This document shows positions 60,330 through 64,000 of a DNA stretch of 64,000 bases, piece by piece. The stretch is from Arenicola marina (taxonomy: Eukaryota > Annelida > Polychaeta > Arenicolidae), in the NCBI GenBank assembly GCA_964019135.1, contig OZ025249.1:34547759-34611758 (forward strand). Direction: 5' to 3'. Position 1 is the stretch's first letter. Every line of letters begins with the position of its first letter. Both the position numbers and the translations under genes were made by a program. The notes under the pieces were generated by a model, which worked only from the letters and a program-made list of their open reading frames with translations, made no database searches and was not told the origin of the DNA.

Positions 60330-61707
60330 ACTCGAATGTTCCGATGAATGATTGTCGCCATGTGGAAAGTTACGAGTGATTAATAGATTGGTGCATTGGC
60401 GGTTTAAGCCACTATTGTGCACTCATGGGCTCAATCGGGTCAGCAAAGTTACCAAAGCAAAATGTTATTGATGTGTATATTCAATATTTCGATTCACATT
60501 ACAACTTCATCATTCGGCACTTTCGTTCAATATCCGCCATTTCATTAGTGGCCGGCGCGACAGCTCAGTGGGCTAGAGCGCTCGCATTGAGTTCACCTGA
60601 GAGCCTAACGACACGTGGTTCGATGGTTCGAGCACTGCTGTGGCCATGTCTGTGTGGTCGCTGGAATAAAGATCCGATGTCTTTCTTCGTAAAGAGTAAG
60701 GGACATAGCTCCACTTTCCCCCATTGACGCGATATGACCAAAAGTGGTTAAAGCGTCCTGAATAACCAACCAACCAACCAACCGCCATTTCATGACAATT
60801 TTAATCACACCATGGATGCCTTTGGTTCAATATGAAAGGAATAAAATCATCCAATTGAAATCAATAGTAATTTTTCGATTCTGCAACAGTTGTAATCACA
60901 AGACGAACAGTTGTTATTGCAAGATTTCTCTCAATGCATATACTTATTGATTATTGTTCAGCTGGTATAGCACGGCTGGTCTTTTGCTTTTATTTCACGC
61001 TACGGAATTCAATCGTATTTTTTACAACCTTATACAAGTGAAGAAGATACTGACCACGAAAAAGAGAATTAACTGAATTGTGTGTGATTAATTTGGCACA
61101 ATTAAGACGGGGTACGCATTGAGTTCACCTGAGAGCCTAACGACACGTGGTTCGATGGTTCGAGCACTGCTGTGGCCATGTCTGTGTGGTCGCTGGAATA
61201 AAGATCCCATGTATTTCTTCGTAAAGAGTAAGGGACATGGCTCCACTCTCCCTTCCTTCTGCCATTGACGCGATATGACCAAAAGTGGTTAAAGCGTCCT
61301 GAATAACCAACCAACCAACCAACCGCCATTTCATGACCATTTTAATCACACCATGTATGCCTTTGGTACAATATGAAAGGAATAAAATCATCCAATTGAA
61401 ATCAATAGTAATTTGTCGATTCTGCAACAGTTGAAATCACAAGACGAACAGTTGTTATTGCAAGATTTCTCTCAATGCATATACTTATTGATCATTTTTC
61501 AGCTGGTATAGCACGGCTGGTCTTTTGCTTTTATTTCACGCTACGGAATACGGTGGATCAAATTCAATCGTATTTTTTACAACCTTATACAAGTGAAGAA
61601 GATACTGACCACGAAAAAGAGAATTAACTGCATTGTGTGTGATTATTTTGGCACAATTAAGACGGGGTTCAAGTTAAGAGTTTACTATGGAATTCTTTCG
61701 TTCAGTG

Positions 61708-61778
61708 TCTCATATGGTCTAGTGGTTAGGATTCTGCCTTTCACGCAGGCGGCCCGGGTTCGATTCCCGGTGTGGGAG
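61708..61778 (+). tRNA. tRNA-Glu(TTC), B type
   Basis: Copy of 60119 at +1,589 bp. Confidence 0.6.
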
Positions 61779-61865
61779 CAGATATAGTTTTTAGGCAGCA
61801 AACTCTTTAGTTATTTCAAATTAAGCCACTGTTTAGCCTCAAATGGAAAAGTTGACAGTACACGA

Positions 61866-61918
61866 ACACGCAACCTTCTGATCTGGAGTCAGACGCGCTA
61901 CCGTTGCGCCACGGAGTC
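61866..61918 (-). pseudogene. tRNA-Trp, 3' end deleted
   Basis: Copy of 60277 at +1,589 bp. Confidence 0.88.
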
Positions 61919-62741
61919 ACTCGAATGTTCCGATGAATGATTGTCGCCATGTGGAAAGTTACGAGTGATTAATAGATTGGTGCATTGGCGGTTTAAGCCA
62001 CTATTGTGCACTCATGGGCTCAATCGGGTCAGCAAAGTTACCAAAGCAAAATGTTATTGATGTGTATATTCAATATTTCGATTCACATTACAACTTCATC
62101 ATTCGGCACTTTCGTTCAATATCCGCCATTTCATTAGTGGCCGGCGCGACAGCTCAGTGGGCTAGAGCGCTCGCATTGAGTTCACCTGAGAGCCTAACGA
62201 CACGTGGTTCGATGGTTCGAGCACTGCTATGGCCATGTCTGTGTGGTCGCTGGAATAAAGATCCCATGTCTTTCTTCGTAAAGAGTAAGGGACATAGCTC
62301 CACTTTGCCCCATTGACGCGATATGACCAAAAGTGGTTAAAGCGTCCTGAATAACCAACCAACCAACCAACCGTCATTTCATGACAATTTTAATCACACC
62401 ATGGATGCCTTTGGTACAATATGAAAGGAATAAAATCATCCAATTGAAATCAATAGTAATTTTTCGATTCTGCAACAGTTGTAATCACAAGACGAACAGT
62501 TGTTATTGCAAGATTTCTCTCAATGCATATACTTATTGATTATTGTTCAGCTGGTATAGCACGGCTGGTCTTTTGCTTTTATTTCGCGCTACGGAATTCA
62601 ATCGTATTTTTTACAACCTTATACAAGTGAAGAAGATACTGACCACGAAAAAGAGAATTAACTGAATTGTGTGTGATTATTTTGGCACAATTAAGACGGG
62701 GTTCAAGTTAAGAGTTTACAATGGAATTCGTTCGTTCAGTG

Positions 62742-62813
62742 TCCCATATGGTCTAGTGGTTAGGATTCCTGCCTTTCACGCAGGCGGCCCGGGTTCGATT
62801 CCCGGTGTGGGAG
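62742..62813 (+). tRNA. tRNA-Glu(TTC)
   Basis: As 23793. Confidence 0.95.
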
Positions 62814-62915
62814 CAGATATATTTTTTAGGCAGCAAACTCTTTAGTTATTTCAAATTGAGCCACTGTTTAGCCTCAAATGGAAAAGTTGACAGTAACAAA
62901 TGGGAAAAAACCAAT

Positions 62916-62987
62916 TGACCCCGACGTGATTTGAACACGCAACCTTCTGATCTGGAGTCAGACGCGCTACCGTTGCGCCACGGAGTC
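62916..62987 (-). tRNA. tRNA-Trp(CCA)
   Basis: As 23967; the last complete copy before the edge. Confidence 0.95.
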
Positions 62988-64000
62988 ACTCGGATGTTCC
63001 GATGAATGATTGTCGCCATGTGGAAAGTTACGAGTGATTAATAGATTGGTGCATTGGCGGTTTAAGCCACTATTGTGCACTCATGGGCTCAATCGGGTCA
63101 GCAAAGTTACCAAAGCAAAATGTTTTTGATGTGTATATTCAATATTTCGATTCACATTACAACTTCATCATTCGGCACTTTCGTTCAATATCCGCCATTT
63201 CATTAGTGGCCGGCGCGACAGCTCAGTGAGCTAGAGCGCTCGCATTGAGTTCACCTGAGAGCCTAACGACACGTGGTTCGATGGTTCGAGCACTGCTGTG
63301 GCCATGTCTGTGTGGTCGCTGGAATAAAGATCCCATGTCTTTCTTCGTAAAGAGTAAGGGACATAGCTCCACTTTCCCCCATTGACGCGATATGACCAAA
63401 AGTGGTTAAAGCGTCCTGAATAACCAACCAACCAACCAACCGCCATTTCATGACAATTTTAATCACACCATGGATGCCTTTGGTACAATATGAAAGGAAT
63501 AAAATCATCCAATTGAAATCAATAGTAATTTTTCGATTCTGCAACAGTTGTAATCACAAGACGAACAGTTGTTATTGCAAGATTTCTCTCAATGCATATA
63601 CTTATTGATTATTGTTCAGCTGGTATAGCACGGCTGGTCTTTTGCTTTTATTTCACGCTACGGAATTCAATCGTATTTTTTACAACCTTATACAAGTGAA
63701 GAAGATACTGACCACGAAAAAGAGAATTAACTGAATTGTGTGTGATTATTTTGGCACAATTAAGACGGGGTACGCATTGAGTTCACCTGAGAGCCTAACG
63801 ACACGTGGTTCGATGGTTCGAGCACTGCTGTGGCCATGTCTGTGTGGTCGCTGGAATAAAGATCCCATGTATTTCTTCGTAAAGAGTAAGGGACATGGCT
63901 CCACTCTCCCTTCCTTCTGCCATTGACGCGATATGACCAAAAGTGGTTAAAGCGTCCTGAATAACCAACCAACCAACCAACCGCCATTTCATGACCATTT

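Larger units (their letters stand above)
17378..64000. repeat. tRNA-Glu/tRNA-Trp/SINE satellite array, about 1,069-bp unit
   Basis: Tandem units, open at the right edge. A standard unit has tRNA-Glu (+), about 102 bp, tRNA-Trp (-), a conserved AT-rich stretch, a SINE, then about 480 bp back to the next tRNA-Glu. Near-full SINE copies start at 18064, 23189, 24255, 25324, 26393, 27462, 28531, 30112, 31701, 32770, 33839, 35420, 36489, 37562, 38631, 39704, 40773, 41842, 42908, 43956, 45022, 46091, 47160, 48226, 49274, 50340, 51388, 52457, 54041, 55110, 56175, 57377, 58425, 60546, 62135 and 63204, each about 230-245 bp. Eight extra short units start their SINE part at 29092, 30681, 34400, 53021, 58994, 59526, 61115 and 63773. 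The unit beginning near 22307 lost its SINE by a deletion at AATTTTA microhomology. Spacings are mostly 1,069 bp, with 1,048 for a variant unit and about 1,581-1,589 where a short unit is added. Confidence 0.97.

Noticed and set aside
17378-64000. CRISPR-like array
   Set aside because: The repeats are over 1 kb, contain tRNA genes and SINEs, have no unique spacers, and the sequence is animal DNA.

Overview
The window is animal nuclear DNA: spliced genes, short introns, minisatellites, LINE and SINE copies and RNA polymerase III (Pol III) tRNA genes. A receptor with the LDLa/LRR/7TM layout of snail GRL101, together with the repeat types, suggests a lophotrochozoan, probably a mollusc. This is inferred from gene content; no species can be named.

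Region 1 (1-6990) is the 3' end of a plus-strand kinesin-6 gene (KIF23/MKLP1). Three terminal coding exons at 4073-4158, 5027-5128 and 5672-5696 join in a consistent frame and end in a 3' UTR with AATAAA at 6967. The sequence to its left holds a 63-bp minisatellite (1-1817) and a 44-bp one (2564-3091) and is probably intron. The penultimate exon is bordered by tandem repeats on both sides. One of them copies the exon/intron junction, so five candidate 5' splice sites lie 28 bp apart.

Region 2 (6991-9287) is intergenic: a 37-bp tandem repeat, a G-rich tract and a perfect 14-bp-stem hairpin.

Region 3 (9288-16261) is a two-exon gene for a receptor of about 2070 residues: a large unrecognised N-terminal region, five LDLa modules, five leucine-rich repeats and a seven-helix rhodopsin-type domain. 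A phase-matched downstream exon could supply a second, acidic C-terminal tail.

Region 4 (16268-17065) is a long foldback element whose arms carry (GGAAC)n pentanucleotide runs.

Region 5 (about 17378 to the right edge) is a tandem array of about 1,069-bp units. A standard unit carries a plus-strand tRNA-Glu(TTC), a convergent minus-strand tRNA-Trp(CCA), each followed by a T-run terminator, and one tRNA-derived SINE with a CCAA tail. I count 36 tRNA-Glu copies, 36 tRNA-Trp copies plus one extra fragment, 36 near-full SINE copies and 8 truncated ones. One subfamily of ten units has both tRNA genes damaged together. Three LINE 3' ends sit at the same 13-bp site of the unit. Higher-order duplications of up to 5.3 kb show recent unequal exchange, and the array runs off the window.
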